Below, one piece after another: positions 1 through 8,160 of a stretch of DNA of 64,000 bases. Below the pieces are notes generated by a model. It worked only from the letters and a program-made list of their open reading frames with translations. It was not told the origin of the DNA and searched no databases. Positions within the stretch are counted from its first letter, which is position 1. Each line of letters starts with the position of its first letter. A program made the position numbers and the translations under genes. Origin of the DNA: AWTP1-13 sp963840075 (GTDB taxonomy: Bacteria; Pseudomonadota; Alphaproteobacteria; Rhizobiales; Hyphomicrobiaceae); NCBI GenBank assembly GCA_963840075.1, contig CAWIXS010000017.1, forward strand, positions 124,001 through 188,000. The letters are read 5' to 3'.

Positions 1-1116
1 CACGACGAGCTGGCCTCCCTCGACGACCGGCGGATGGGTGACGTAGTCGCTGCGCCAGGGCACGTCGTCGCCCTCGTACTCCATGATGCGGAAGTTGGGC
101 ACGGCGGCGCAGAAGTGCGCGCTCATCAGGGTGGCCAGGTCCCCATAGTAGTTGTGCGGCGCGACATCGACCTCGAAGGCGTCGGCCAGCGTGGCGATCC
201 GCATCGACTCCCACAGCCCGTTCCAGGGCACGTCGACGATGGCAACGTCGACCGCGTACTGCTGCAGGAACGGGCGGAATTGCTTCAGCCCATAGAGCGA
301 CTCCAGCGAGGCGACCGGCGTGCGGGTGGAGCGGCGCACCAGCGCCAGCGCCTCGGGGTCGTGGATGTCCATCTCCAGCCACGCCAGCTTGAAGTCCTCC
401 ACCGCCTGGGCGATGCGCAGGAAGCCGTCGGTGCGCTGGCTGAAGTTCAAGTCGAGCATGATGCCAGTGCCGGGCCCGGCGCCGTCGCGGAAGGCGGCCA
501 GCACGTCGCAGATCTGGCCGATCCAGCGCGCGTCCGCCTGCCGGTCGAGGAAGCCCGGCACGATGCGGAAGCCGGGCTTGAAGGGCCGCGCGCCTTCCGT
601 GACCTGCAGGGGGTTGGTCTTCAGCGCCTTGTAGCCGCGCCGCACGGCCTCGCGGCCCAGCTCCTTCAGGTCGTCGAGGGTGCGCACGGGCGGCAGACCC
701 AGCTCACCTTCGAAGAAGTCGCGCTGCCAGACGCGGAAGCTGCCGCAGTGCGACCAGTAGAGGTCGAGACGGTCGCGCATCGCCCCGCCGAACAGGGCGT
801 AGACCGGCACCCCCAGCGCCTTGGCCTTCACGTCGAGGCAGGCGTTCTCGATCGCCGCGATGGCCTGGTGGTTCAGGCCGCCGGCGGCCATGCGGGAGAT
901 TGCATGCAGGGAGGTCGAGAGGCGGCCGACATCGCGCGGGTCCATGCCCTTCACGAGCGCGCCGAAGCGCCGTATCATGTCGCTGACCCCGCCGGCGCCG
1001 AAGCCGTCGTAGAACTCCGACCAGCCGACAAGCCCCTCGTCGGTCGTGAGCTTCAGGAACGAGGTGGTGCGCCAGCCGCCGTCCGCGTGCAGGTCCTCGA
1101 TCCCGACGATACGCAT
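1..1116 (-). CDS. Mandelate racemase/muconate lactonizing enzyme family protein (3' end beyond window)
   Basis: The reverse strand reads open from ATG at 1116 to the window edge (372 codons, no stop), so the C-terminus is missing. A GGAGG ribosome site lies just upstream of the ATG. The product starts MRIVGIEDLHADGG and has the enolase-superfamily layout: an N-terminal capping domain, then a barrel with a KTNP segment, a MLDLNFSQRTDG stretch whose Asp is a likely metal ligand, WLEMD, and late PHNYYGDLA and EYEGDD motifs. Members abstract a proton alpha to a carboxylate, typically in sugar-acid dehydration or racemisation. The substrate cannot be told. It is followed on the same strand by a 2-hydroxyacid dehydrogenase, which fits acid catabolism. 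Confidence 0.85.
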   Translation of the reverse strand, partial: MRIVGIEDLHADGGWRTTSFLKLTTDEGLVGWSEFYDGFGAGGVSDMIRRFGALVKGMDPRDVGRLSTSLHAISRMAAGGLNHQAIAAIENACLDVKAKALGVPVYALFGGAMRDRLDLYWSHCGSFRVWQRDFFEGELGLPPVRTLDDLKELGREAVRRGYKALKTNPLQVTEGARPFKPGFRIVPGFLDRQADARWIGQICDVLAAFRDGAGPGTGIMLDLNFSQRTDGFLRIAQAVEDFKLAWLEMDIHDPEALALVRRSTRTPVASLESLYGLKQFRPFLQQYAVDVAIVDVPWNGLWESMRIATLADAFEVDVAPHNYYGDLATLMSAHFCAAVPNFRIMEYEGDDVPWRSDYVTHPPVVEGGQLVV

Positions 1117-1140
1117 GGCCTACCCTCCGCAAACCGGGAT

Positions 1141-1210
1141 CAGTCGGGGTCAGACCCCTGACCGCAGCGTTGACTTTCTGCACAAGAGTCCGGGTCAGGG
1201 GTCCGATCCC
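1141..1210. repeat. Intergenic GGGGTCAGACCCC palindromic repeat pair
   Basis: GGGGTCAGACCCC at 1146-1158 is followed by a second GGGTCAGGGGTCCGATCCC copy near 1192-1210. The second copy contains the stop codon of the downstream dehydrogenase. This belongs to the repeat family also seen at 4559, 27184, 29230, 34801, 54973 and 62095. Confidence 0.7.
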
Positions 1211-2163
1211 GAAAGCGAAACCACGTGCGCCAGCGGCTGGCCCGCGAGGAAGCGCTCCACGTTCCTGGCCGCCACATCGGCGAGCCGCTCGAAGCCGGCC
1301 TTGCCGGCGGCACCGGCCACGTGCGGCGAGATGATGAGGTTCGGCGCAGCCCACAGCGGATGGCCGGCCGGCAGCGGCTCGGGGTCGGTCACATCGAGCC
1401 CCGCTCCCGCGATTGTGCCGCCTTGCAGGGCCGCGACCAGCGCGTCGGTATCGACGATGCCGCCGCGCGAGATGTTGACGAGCACCGCGGTCTTGCGGAG
1501 CAGCGCCAGCTCCCTGGCGCCGATCAAGTGGCGTGTCGAGGCATCCAGCGGCAGCGCCAGCACGATGGCGTCGGCGCGCGGCAGCACGGCGTGCAGCTCT
1601 GCAATGGGCAGCGATTCGTCGGCCAGTGCGTGCGGCCTGGCGCTGCGGGTGAGAGCGATCGCTCTGGCGCCGAAGGCGCGCAGCAGGCGGGCGGTCTCCT
1701 GGCCGATGCTGCCGAAGCCGCAGATGGCCACAGTGGCGCTGGCGGGCGAGGTCATCTCCACGCTCATGGTGCGGCTCCACTCGCCCTTCAGCTGGTTGGC
1801 CAGCATCGTCGGGAAGCGCCGCTGGACGGCCAGCAGCAGCGCGACCGTGTGCATCGCAACAGCCGGCGAATAGGCCTCCCCCGCGTTGGTCACCGTGATG
1901 CCCCACGGCACGCCGTTGGCCTGCGCGTTCTCGTAGCCCTGGGTGAGCAGCTGCAGCCAGCGCAGACGCTTGCCCCGCTCGCGCACCGTCTGCGCCACCT
2001 GTGCGCTGTAGAGGAAATCGCCGCACAGCAGCGCGTCCGCATCTGCGATGGCCCCGGCGAGCTCCCCGGCATTGGCAACGACCGTGAGGCCGTCGCCCAG
2101 GATCGCTTGCAGCCGCCCGATCAACTCGGGCTTGGCGAACGTCGCCCAAAGAACCATGCGCAT
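1195..2163 (-). CDS. D-2-hydroxyacid dehydrogenase family protein
   Basis: This cytosolic NAD(P)-dependent enzyme of about 322 residues would interconvert 2-hydroxy acids and 2-oxo acids. Visible marks are the Rossmann loop GFGSIG (residues 149-154), the catalytic Arg in NISRGG (233), Glu in DPEPLP (262) and His in SPHVAG (281), the standard R-E-H triad. The start was set at the ATG pair at 2163/2157, where homology begins (MRMVLWATF); the longer GTG-type extension to 2238 looks untranslated. The last residues (GSDP) and the TGA stop fall inside a palindromic repeat. It could share a transcript with the enolase-superfamily gene, whose ATG lies about 80 bases past this stop. The substrate is unknown. 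Confidence 0.87.
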   Translation of the reverse strand: MRMVLWATFAKPELIGRLQAILGDGLTVVANAGELAGAIADADALLCGDFLYSAQVAQTVRERGKRLRWLQLLTQGYENAQANGVPWGITVTNAGEAYSPAVAMHTVALLLAVQRRFPTMLANQLKGEWSRTMSVEMTSPASATVAICGFGSIGQETARLLRAFGARAIALTRSARPHALADESLPIAELHAVLPRADAIVLALPLDASTRHLIGARELALLRKTAVLVNISRGGIVDTDALVAALQGGTIAGAGLDVTDPEPLPAGHPLWAAPNLIISPHVAGAAGKAGFERLADVAARNVERFLAGQPLAHVVSLSGSDP

Positions 2164-2321
2164 GACTTTGCCGGCGAGCGCCCCCTGGGTGGGCAGGCGC
2201 CCAAGAGGCGCCGTGCCGTGGTTGAGTTGACTTAGCAATGATGTGAGCCTACCGATTTTGCAACACGCAAGTGAGCTCGGTATCGATCTCGCAGGCCCGC
2301 AACACGACGACGGGGACGGGA

Positions 2322-3461
2322 ATGACCGGCGACAATGCCAATGCAGCGCTCGATGCGGAGGACGTCGGCGCGCCCTTTGCCTGTGCCCCCATCGACTGCG
2401 ACATCCATCCGGCCGTGCCCGGGATTCGCGCGCTCCTGCCCTACCTCGACGACGTGTGGCGCGAGACGATCACGCTGCGCGGCATCGACCGCCTCGCGCT
2501 CAACCTCACCAGCTACCCCGCCAACGCGCCAGCCGCCGTCCGCGCCGACTGGCGCTCGCCCGGCGGACGGCCCGGCACCGACCTCTCCCTGCTGCAGCGA
2601 CAAGCGCTCGACGATTTCGGCTCGCGCTTTGCCATCTGCAACGTGCTGCACGGCGCCCAGCTCCTGCACAGCGAGGACATGTGCGCGGTGTTCTGCACCG
2701 CCATCAACCAATGGATCGCGCGCGAGTTGCTGGACCGCGACGAGCGCCTGCGCGCCTCGATCCTCGTGCCCCTGGAGAACCCCGCGCTCGCTGTGGAGGA
2801 GATCGAGCGCTGCGCCCCCGATCCCCGCTTCGTCCAGGTGCTGCTGTACGCCATGGGCGAGACGCCGCTCGGGCGCCGCACCTACTGGCCGATCTACGAG
2901 GCCGCGGTGAAGCATGGGCTGCCCATCGGCGTGCACGCCGGCAGCGGCTATCGCCACCCGCCGACCTCGATCGGCTGGCCCTCCTACTTCATGGAGGACT
3001 ATGTCGCCCAGTCGGCGGCGTTCGAGACGCAGCTCTTGAGCTTCGTCGCCGAAGGGGCCTTCGCCAAGTTCCCGGAGCTCAAGGTGGTGTTCATCGAGTC
3101 GGGGTTTGCCTGGCTCCCGGCCTTCATGTGGCGCGCGAGCAAGACCTGGCGCGGCGTGCGCGCCGAGGTGCCGTGGGTGAAAGAGGCCCCGCCCGACGTC
3201 ATCCGCCACCATCTGCGGCTCACCATCCAGCCCGCCGATGCCCCCGCCGATCCCCAGACGCTGGACCGCACCCTCGACCAGATCGGCTCGGACGACATGC
3301 TGCTGTTCTCCACCGACTACCCGCATGCCCATTTCGAAGGGACGCGGGCGCTCCCCAAGGTCCTGGCGGACCGGCTCGGGGCGAAGGTGCTCGCCGAGAA
3401 TGCCCTCGCGACCTATACTCGCCTGCGCCCGCAGCCGAGCCATACGGAGGTTTCGCAATGA
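2322..3461 (+). CDS. Amidohydrolase family protein (ACMSD-like), copy 1
   Basis: This 379-residue TIM-barrel metal hydrolase is of the ACMSD/amidohydrolase-2 type. The N-terminal DCDIHP motif (Asp27, His29) supplies the first metal ligands, and the C-terminal FSTDYPHAHFEG segment supplies the barrel-end Asp. Family members decarboxylate or hydrolyse aromatic-derived acids. ATG 2322 follows GACGGGGACGGGA; an in-frame GTG at 2271 has no ribosome site. The stop overlaps the next ATG by four bases (ATGA), so the two paralogues are translationally coupled and may form a hetero-oligomer or act on related substrates. The substrate cannot be read from sequence. Confidence 0.87.
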   Translation: MTGDNANAALDAEDVGAPFACAPIDCDIHPAVPGIRALLPYLDDVWRETITLRGIDRLALNLTSYPANAPAAVRADWRSPGGRPGTDLSLLQRQALDDFGSRFAICNVLHGAQLLHSEDMCAVFCTAINQWIARELLDRDERLRASILVPLENPALAVEEIERCAPDPRFVQVLLYAMGETPLGRRTYWPIYEAAVKHGLPIGVHAGSGYRHPPTSIGWPSYFMEDYVAQSAAFETQLLSFVAEGAFAKFPELKVVFIESGFAWLPAFMWRASKTWRGVRAEVPWVKEAPPDVIRHHLRLTIQPADAPADPQTLDRTLDQIGSDDMLLFSTDYPHAHFEGTRALPKVLADRLGAKVLAENALATYTRLRPQPSHTEVSQ

Positions 3462-4558
3462 GCATCGCCGTTCGCGAGCCCCGCACCGAGACGGCCGAGC
3501 GCCTGATGGTGGTCGACTGCGACATCCACCCCAACCCGCGCTCGCTCGAGGACGTGAGGCAGTTCCTGCCGCAGCGCTGGCAGCGCCACATGACGACGTT
3601 CGGCAACCTCTCGCGCGAGATGTACTCCGACACCATCGGCTATCCGCGCATGGCGCCGGCGATCTCGCGCGCCGATGCCTGGCCGCCGGCCGGGGGGCCG
3701 CCGGGCTCGGATCTCGAGTTCATGCGCCGGCAGCACCTGGACCCCAACGGCGTCGAGATCGGCAACCTGATCCCGCTCGCCACGCGCGGGCCCGACCAGC
3801 GCAATCTCGACTATGCCGCCGTCCTCTGCACCGCGCTCAACGACTGGCAGGTCGCCTACTGGCTCGACAAGGAGCCGCGTCTGCGCGGGTCGATCCTGGT
3901 GCCGTACGAGGACCCGCCGGCCGCCGTCGCCGAGATCGAGCGCCGGGCCGCCGACGCGCGCTTCGTGCAGATCCTCCTGCCGCCGCGCACCGGCGAGCCG
4001 CTGGGCCGCCGCCGCTACCGGCCGATCTTCGCCGCCGCGGTCGCCGCCAAGCGGCCGGTGGCGCTGCATGTCGGCGGCCAGGGCGGGCACTGCGTCACCA
4101 GCACCGGGTGGCCTTCCTATTACCTCGAGGAGCACCACTCCAACGTGCAGAGCATGCAGTCGCTGCTGACGAGCCTGGTGGTGGAGGGCGTGTTCGAGGA
4201 ATTCCCGGACCTCAACGTGGTGCTGGTCGAGGGCGGCTTCGCCTGGGTGCCGCCGCTCGCCTGGCGCCTCGACGCCCAGTGGAAGCGCTTCCGCGAGGAG
4301 CTGCCGCATCTGAAGCTGCTGCCGTCGGAGTACGTGCGCCGCAACGTGTGGTTCACGACCCAGCCGATCGAGGAGCCCGAGCGCCCGGGCGACCTCATCG
4401 ACGTGATCTCCTGGGTCGGCGTCGACCGGCTGATGTTCTCGACCGACTACCCGCACTGGGACTTCGACCATCCCCAGCAGGTGCTCGGCGGCATGCTCGG
4501 CGCACGCGAGAAGGCGCAGGTCTTCCGCGACAACGCCAAGGCGCTCTACGGGTATTGA
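3458..4558 (+). CDS. Amidohydrolase family protein (ACMSD-like), copy 2
   Basis: This 366-residue paralogue of the preceding gene shares the same skeleton: DCDIHPNPR near residues 20-27 (Asp22, His24), a GWPSYYLEEH segment in mid-protein and FSTDYPHWDFDHP near the C-terminus. The ribosome site CGGAGG lies seven bases before ATG 3458, which overlaps the upstream stop in ATGA. The gene ends in TAT TGA immediately followed by a palindromic repeat. The pair most likely arose by tandem duplication and acts in one catabolic step or complex. The substrate is unknown. Confidence 0.87.
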   Translation: MSIAVREPRTETAERLMVVDCDIHPNPRSLEDVRQFLPQRWQRHMTTFGNLSREMYSDTIGYPRMAPAISRADAWPPAGGPPGSDLEFMRRQHLDPNGVEIGNLIPLATRGPDQRNLDYAAVLCTALNDWQVAYWLDKEPRLRGSILVPYEDPPAAVAEIERRAADARFVQILLPPRTGEPLGRRRYRPIFAAAVAAKRPVALHVGGQGGHCVTSTGWPSYYLEEHHSNVQSMQSLLTSLVVEGVFEEFPDLNVVLVEGGFAWVPPLAWRLDAQWKRFREELPHLKLLPSEYVRRNVWFTTQPIEEPERPGDLIDVISWVGVDRLMFSTDYPHWDFDHPQQVLGGMLGAREKAQVFRDNAKALYGY

Positions 4559-4788
4559 GGTGTCGGACCCTCCGGGGTCTGACACCCTTTCTGCAGCTCC
4601 CTGCTCAGCAGAACGCGATCGGAGAAATCGGCGTCCTTGGAGACAATCGTAAGCGCATGGGCCGCGGCATGGTTCCAAATCCTGGTGTCGCTCCAATCGG
4701 CGCCGAGATCGTGCACGAGCTCGCAATCTCCGCCGGACCAGAGCGAGAACCGGCGAGGCAAGTTGGCATCGATCAGATAGCGCGCCAC
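4546..4788 (-). pseudogene. Truncated DUF5615-type PIN-like toxin
   Basis: From GTG 4788 the product reads MARYLIDANLPRRF, then LVHDLGADWSDTRIW and ALTIVSKDADF. This is the PIN-like core of DUF5615 proteins, with conserved Asp residues that would bind metal in an RNase. After about 62 residues the homology stops and the remaining tail (KGCQTPEGPTPQYP) is encoded by the palindromic repeat at 4559-4587, so the C-terminal third of the usual roughly 110-residue protein is lost. It starts one base after the stop of the DUF433 gene, the normal antitoxin-toxin order. Probably inactive. Confidence 0.7.
4559..4587. repeat. GTGTCGGACCC/GGGTCTGACACC palindrome at a stop codon
   Basis: A near-perfect inverted repeat starts one base after the amidohydrolase stop. 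It also forms the aberrant C-terminus of the opposing toxin fragment. Its position fits a bidirectional transcript end between converging genes. Confidence 0.75.
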
Positions 4789-4789
4789 A

Positions 4790-5024
4790 TCACACCGTCT
4801 CTCTGACGCTGTACTTGCGGCTCATCAAGCGGCTGGCAAACGCGAGGCAGGCCTGGATGTCCGCAGGCTCCAGCATGGGGTGCTGGCGCAGGATCTCCTC
4901 GGGTGTCTCACCGGCGCTCAGGTAGTCGAGATATAGTCTCCACCGCGATGCGGAGCCCCCTGACAACGGGCTTGCCGTTGCAGATGTCGGGATCGATGAC
5001 GATTCTGTCGATGTGGTTGTCCAT
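4790..5024 (-). pseudogene. Frameshifted DUF433 antitoxin-like gene
   Basis: From ATG 5024 the frame gives MDNHIDRIVIDPDICNGKPV and then VRGLRIAVET, the typical DUF433 start (winged-helix, antitoxin-like). Near 4934 one extra base breaks the frame. The next frame continues the family pattern LDYLSAGETPEEILRQHP and DIQACLAFASRLMSR to the TGA at 4790. A 4-bp-scale gap then leads to the DUF5615 gene. The two frames together make one normal-length DUF433 protein, so a single indel has broken it. A sequencing error cannot be excluded, but the partner toxin is also damaged, which favours real decay. Confidence 0.72.
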
Positions 5025-5112
5025 GGAGAGCATATGGCACGAAGCCAATGTACGACAGCCGACGCCATTGTGCGATGGCGCACCCCGGAGAGTCCGGCGT
5101 CGCCAAATCCGC

Positions 5113-6147
5113 CTACTTGTAGATCTCCTTGGCGAGGTCGAGATAGACCTGGGTCTTGCCGGCCTCCATGGTGCCCATCGGCTTGGCCTGGGTGAGCGGG
5201 CGCAGCTCCTCGGGAATGCGCGGCCCCATGTCCTTGGCGGCGGGACGGAAGCCCTCCTTTGCGAACAGGACCTGGCGGCCGGGATCGAGCAGGTAGTTCA
5301 TGAACAGCCGCGCCGCGTTGGGGCGCGGAGCGTCCTTCAGCACAGCCGCGCCGAACGGCACGTAGGGCACCCCTTCCTCGGGGATCACCACCTTGATCGG
5401 CAGCCCCTTGAGCGACTGGTACTCCGACACGTTGAAGGGGAAGTAGACGGGGAACTCGCCGCGCGCGATGCGCCGGTTGCTTTCGGCGAACACGCGGCTG
5501 ATCACCGGCTTGTGCGCGGCGATCCTCTCGTGGAAGCCGCGGCCGAATGCGCGGTAGGTCACCTCGAACCAACCCGAGCCCGCGCCCAGCGCGCGCGGAT
5601 CGTCGGAGAGGATCTTGCCGGCCCACTTGGGGTCCTCGAGGTCCTTCCAGCTCTTGATGGGCACCTTGACGAGGTTGGTGTTGATGAGGAGCGCGAAGTT
5701 GCCCGCGCACGCCGGCAGGAACGTGCCGTTGTCGGCGAACGGCTCGGCGAGAGAGGCGCCCAGCGGCACCCCGCCGTGCGGCTGGAACCGGCCCTCTGCG
5801 GTCTGCAGCGCGGCGCTGGGGGCGCCCGCGAAGATCAGGTCGCCGATGGCGCGTCCCGCCGCCTGCTCGGTGCGGATGCGCTCGCGGATCTCGCTCGCAC
5901 GGCCGTCCAGCACCTCGACCGCGATACCGTAGTCCTTCTGGAACAGGTCGCCGATCCGGCGCACGATCTTGAAGGCGGTGGCGTTGTAGACGACGAGCTT
6001 GCCCTCCTTCCTCGCCCCCGCGACCACCTTGTCCCAGTCGGACTGCGCCGCCGCGCCGACCGCGCCGAGCACCGCCGCCGCAAGCACCGCGATACCAGCC
6101 AACAGCGGCGTGGCCGCAAAAGCTCCGATGCGCCCCGTGCCGAGCAT
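5113..6147 (-). CDS. Periplasmic binding protein, family 1 (iron/spermidine type), copy A
   Basis: This exported solute-binding protein is 344 residues long. The ATG at 6147 follows a strong GGGAGGAG site. A hydrophobic signal peptide ends near AVGAAAQ, and the mature part starts SDWDKVVAGARKEGKLVVYN, the usual beginning of Fe(3+)- or thiamine-type ABC binding proteins. It is highly similar to the next gene along its length (for example TNLVKVPIKSWKDLEDPKWA against TNLVKEPIRSWKDLEDPKWA), so this is a tandem duplication. No permease or ATPase gene lies beside it. The ligand is not evident. The TAG stop merges with a remnant of the TAGGGCGGATT repeat. Confidence 0.85.
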   Translation of the reverse strand: MLGTGRIGAFAATPLLAGIAVLAAAVLGAVGAAAQSDWDKVVAGARKEGKLVVYNATAFKIVRRIGDLFQKDYGIAVEVLDGRASEIRERIRTEQAAGRAIGDLIFAGAPSAALQTAEGRFQPHGGVPLGASLAEPFADNGTFLPACAGNFALLINTNLVKVPIKSWKDLEDPKWAGKILSDDPRALGAGSGWFEVTYRAFGRGFHERIAAHKPVISRVFAESNRRIARGEFPVYFPFNVSEYQSLKGLPIKVVIPEEGVPYVPFGAAVLKDAPRPNAARLFMNYLLDPGRQVLFAKEGFRPAAKDMGPRIPEELRPLTQAKPMGTMEAGKTQVYLDLAKEIYK

Positions 6148-6229
6148 CTTTCTCTCCTCCCCTGGTTTCTTGCTCTTGCGGCGCGGCTACCCACCGCGCG
6201 CCCCGTGCGTACCCGCAGATCTCCTTGGC

Positions 6230-6316
6230 GGGCAGGTAGGGCGGATTGGCGAAGCGCAATCCGCCGTTTGCCCGCGAACGTCGGCGGATTACGGCTATCG
6301 CCCAATCCGCCCTACT
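6230..6316. repeat. TAGGGCGGATTGGCGAAGCG...AATCCGCC inverted repeat
   Basis: GTAGGGCGGATT at about 6231 and its inverse AATCCGCCCTA at 6305-6315 bracket a further inner AATCCGCC. The element lies between the two binding-protein genes and supplies the TAG stop of copy B. A degenerate end (AAATCCGCCTA) adjoins the stop of copy A at about 5105-5115. Confidence 0.7.
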
Positions 6317-7355
6317 TGTAGATCTCCTTCGCGAGATCGAGATAGCCCTGCGTCTTGCCGGGCTCGGTCGTGCCCATCGGCTTGGCGAGCGTCAGAGGAC
6401 GCAGCTCCTCGGGAATGCGCGGCCCCATGTCCTTGGCCGCGGGACGGAAGCCTTCCAGCGCAATCACGAGCTGCTGCGCGGGATCGAGGATGAAGTTCAT
6501 GAACAGCCGCCCGGCATTGGGGCGCGGCGCGCCCTTCAACAGCGTGGTTCCGAACGCAACGAACGGAATGCCCTCCTCGGGGATGATCACCTTGATCGGC
6601 AGGCCCTTCAGCGACTGGTACTCCGACGCATTGAACGGCAGATAGATCGGGAACTCGCCGCGGGCGATGCGCCGGTTGCTCTCGGCATAGACGCGGCTGA
6701 TCACCGGCTTGTGCGCGGCAATCTTCTCGTGGAAACTGCGGCCGAACGTGCGGTAGGTCACCTCGAACCAGACTTGGCCGCCGCCGAGCGCGCGCGGATC
6801 GTCGCTCAGGACCTTGCCGGCCCACTTCGGGTCCTCCAGGTCCTTCCAGCTCCTGATCGGCTCCTTGACGAGGTTGGTGTTGATGAGGAGCGCGAAGTTG
6901 CCGGCGCTCGACGGCAGGAACGTGCCGTTGACCTCGAACGGGTCGGCGATGGTCTTGGCGAGCGGCAGGTCGCCATGGGGCTGGAAGTGGCCCTCGGCGG
7001 CCTGCATGGCGGCGGTCGTGCGGCCGGTGTAGTTCACGTCGCCGATGAAGCGACCGGCGGCCTGCTCGGTGCGGATGCGCTCGCGGATCTCGGTGGCGCG
7101 GCCGTCCAGCACCTCGACGGAGATGCCATACGCCTTCTGGAACAGATCGCCGAGCTTGCGCACGATCTTGAAGTTCGTGCCGTTGTAGATGACGACCTTG
7201 CCCTCTTTCTTGGCCTCGGCAGCGACCTTGTCCCAATCGGACTGTGCCCACGCGCGGGTGGCGCCACCGGCAAGCGCCGCGGCCAGCACCGCAAGGCCCG
7301 CAATGACGCTCGCACCCGCCCAGCCCGTGACATCACGGCCAGATACCCGACGCAT
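6312..7355 (-). CDS. Periplasmic binding protein, family 1 (iron/spermidine type), copy B
   Basis: This is a 347-residue exported solute-binding protein. ATG 7355 follows AAAGGAGGGAGCG, an excellent ribosome site; a 26-codon extension is rejected. The signal peptide (MRRVSGRDV, then a hydrophobic run ending TRAWAQ) leads into SDWDKVAAEAKKEGKVVIYN. It carries the same landmarks as copy A, including GRATEIRERIRTEQAAGR and PNAGRLFMNFILDP. The 3' ends of both copies are almost identical (DLAKEIYK then TAG), which points to fairly recent duplication or gene conversion. Absence of linked permease genes means they must use a distant transporter or have lost it. Confidence 0.86.
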   Translation of the reverse strand: MRRVSGRDVTGWAGASVIAGLAVLAAALAGGATRAWAQSDWDKVAAEAKKEGKVVIYNGTNFKIVRKLGDLFQKAYGISVEVLDGRATEIRERIRTEQAAGRFIGDVNYTGRTTAAMQAAEGHFQPHGDLPLAKTIADPFEVNGTFLPSSAGNFALLINTNLVKEPIRSWKDLEDPKWAGKVLSDDPRALGGGQVWFEVTYRTFGRSFHEKIAAHKPVISRVYAESNRRIARGEFPIYLPFNASEYQSLKGLPIKVIIPEEGIPFVAFGTTLLKGAPRPNAGRLFMNFILDPAQQLVIALEGFRPAAKDMGPRIPEELRPLTLAKPMGTTEPGKTQGYLDLAKEIYK

Positions 7356-7545
7356 CGCTCCCTCCTTTGTTGTCGTTGTCGATCCCCGCAAGGCCCGGCG
7401 CATGCACCCGTCACATGACATGGGCGACGCCAAGCCCCGGATGGCGATGATGCGGGCGGCTCATTGCCAGATCAACTCGTTTCGTTCGACCGCTCCCGGC
7501 GCGATTCGCCAAGTCACCAGCCCAGGCGCCGGCACACGAGGTCGG

Positions 7546-7945
7546 CTAGGCTTGCGCGCCGAAAGCGCCGGCGGCAACCGCCGCTGCCCGGTCGCCGAGC
7601 TGCCGGCGGTAGTCCGGATCGTCGCGCAGGCGGCGCAAGGCGGCAGCGGCCTCCTCGACGTTGGTGTCGGCCCAGCGCATGTGCGGATAATGGTAGGTCC
7701 CCTGCGGATCGCGTGCCGGGATCAAAGTGCCGGAGATCGGCATTCCCGTCTCCGGCCCGAGGAAATCCACGTTCCCGGACCAGCCCGTTGCGATGACGGG
7801 AAGACCCCGCACCATGGCCTCCGCCAGGACGAGGCCGAACCCTTGCGAGCGGTGCAGGGAATGACGGCATCCGCCTCCGCATAGAGCGGGTCGAGCCCGG
7901 CTGCACGCGCCTTCGATCGACCTCCCCCAGTCATCGGTTTTCGCC
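7546..7945 (-). pseudogene. Glycosyltransferase (GT4-like) C-terminal remnant, frameshifted
   Basis: One reverse frame carries SLHRSQGFGLVLAEAMVRG, GLPVIATGWSGNVDFLGPET and HMRWADTNVEEAAAALRRL, the nucleotide-sugar-binding end of GT4-type glycosyltransferases. The immediately preceding family sequence, LDPLYAEADAV, is in a different frame, with the break at about 7856-7862. No N-terminal acceptor domain is present upstream (7946-8100). It therefore looks like a decaying 3' fragment of a polysaccharide or O-antigen glycosyltransferase. Confidence 0.72.
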
Positions 7946-8100
7946 TGACTCCCGGCCAACGCCCGGTCGCCGCCCATCCCCCGGCGGGCGACCGGCGACT
8001 GCTGTCACGAGCGCCTCGGCGCTGCCCGCGGCGGCGCGAATCGCGCCGGCGGCGGGCAACCCGAGCACAGACAGGTGTGTGCTGCAACCGTGCGACTGCG

Positions 8101-8130
8101 TTGACAACGCTTGCGTGCACCTGCTTGAAT
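8101..8130 (+). promoter_or_regulatory. Putative sigma-70-like promoter for the MetF-like gene
   Basis: A perfect TTGACA at 8101 is followed after 18 bases by TTGAAT (8125-8130), a weak -10. Transcription would begin near 8137 and leave a leader of about 24 bases. Only the -35 box is convincing. Confidence 0.4.
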
Positions 8131-8160
8131 TTTGTGCAGCCACGCGAAGGAACGCGATCT

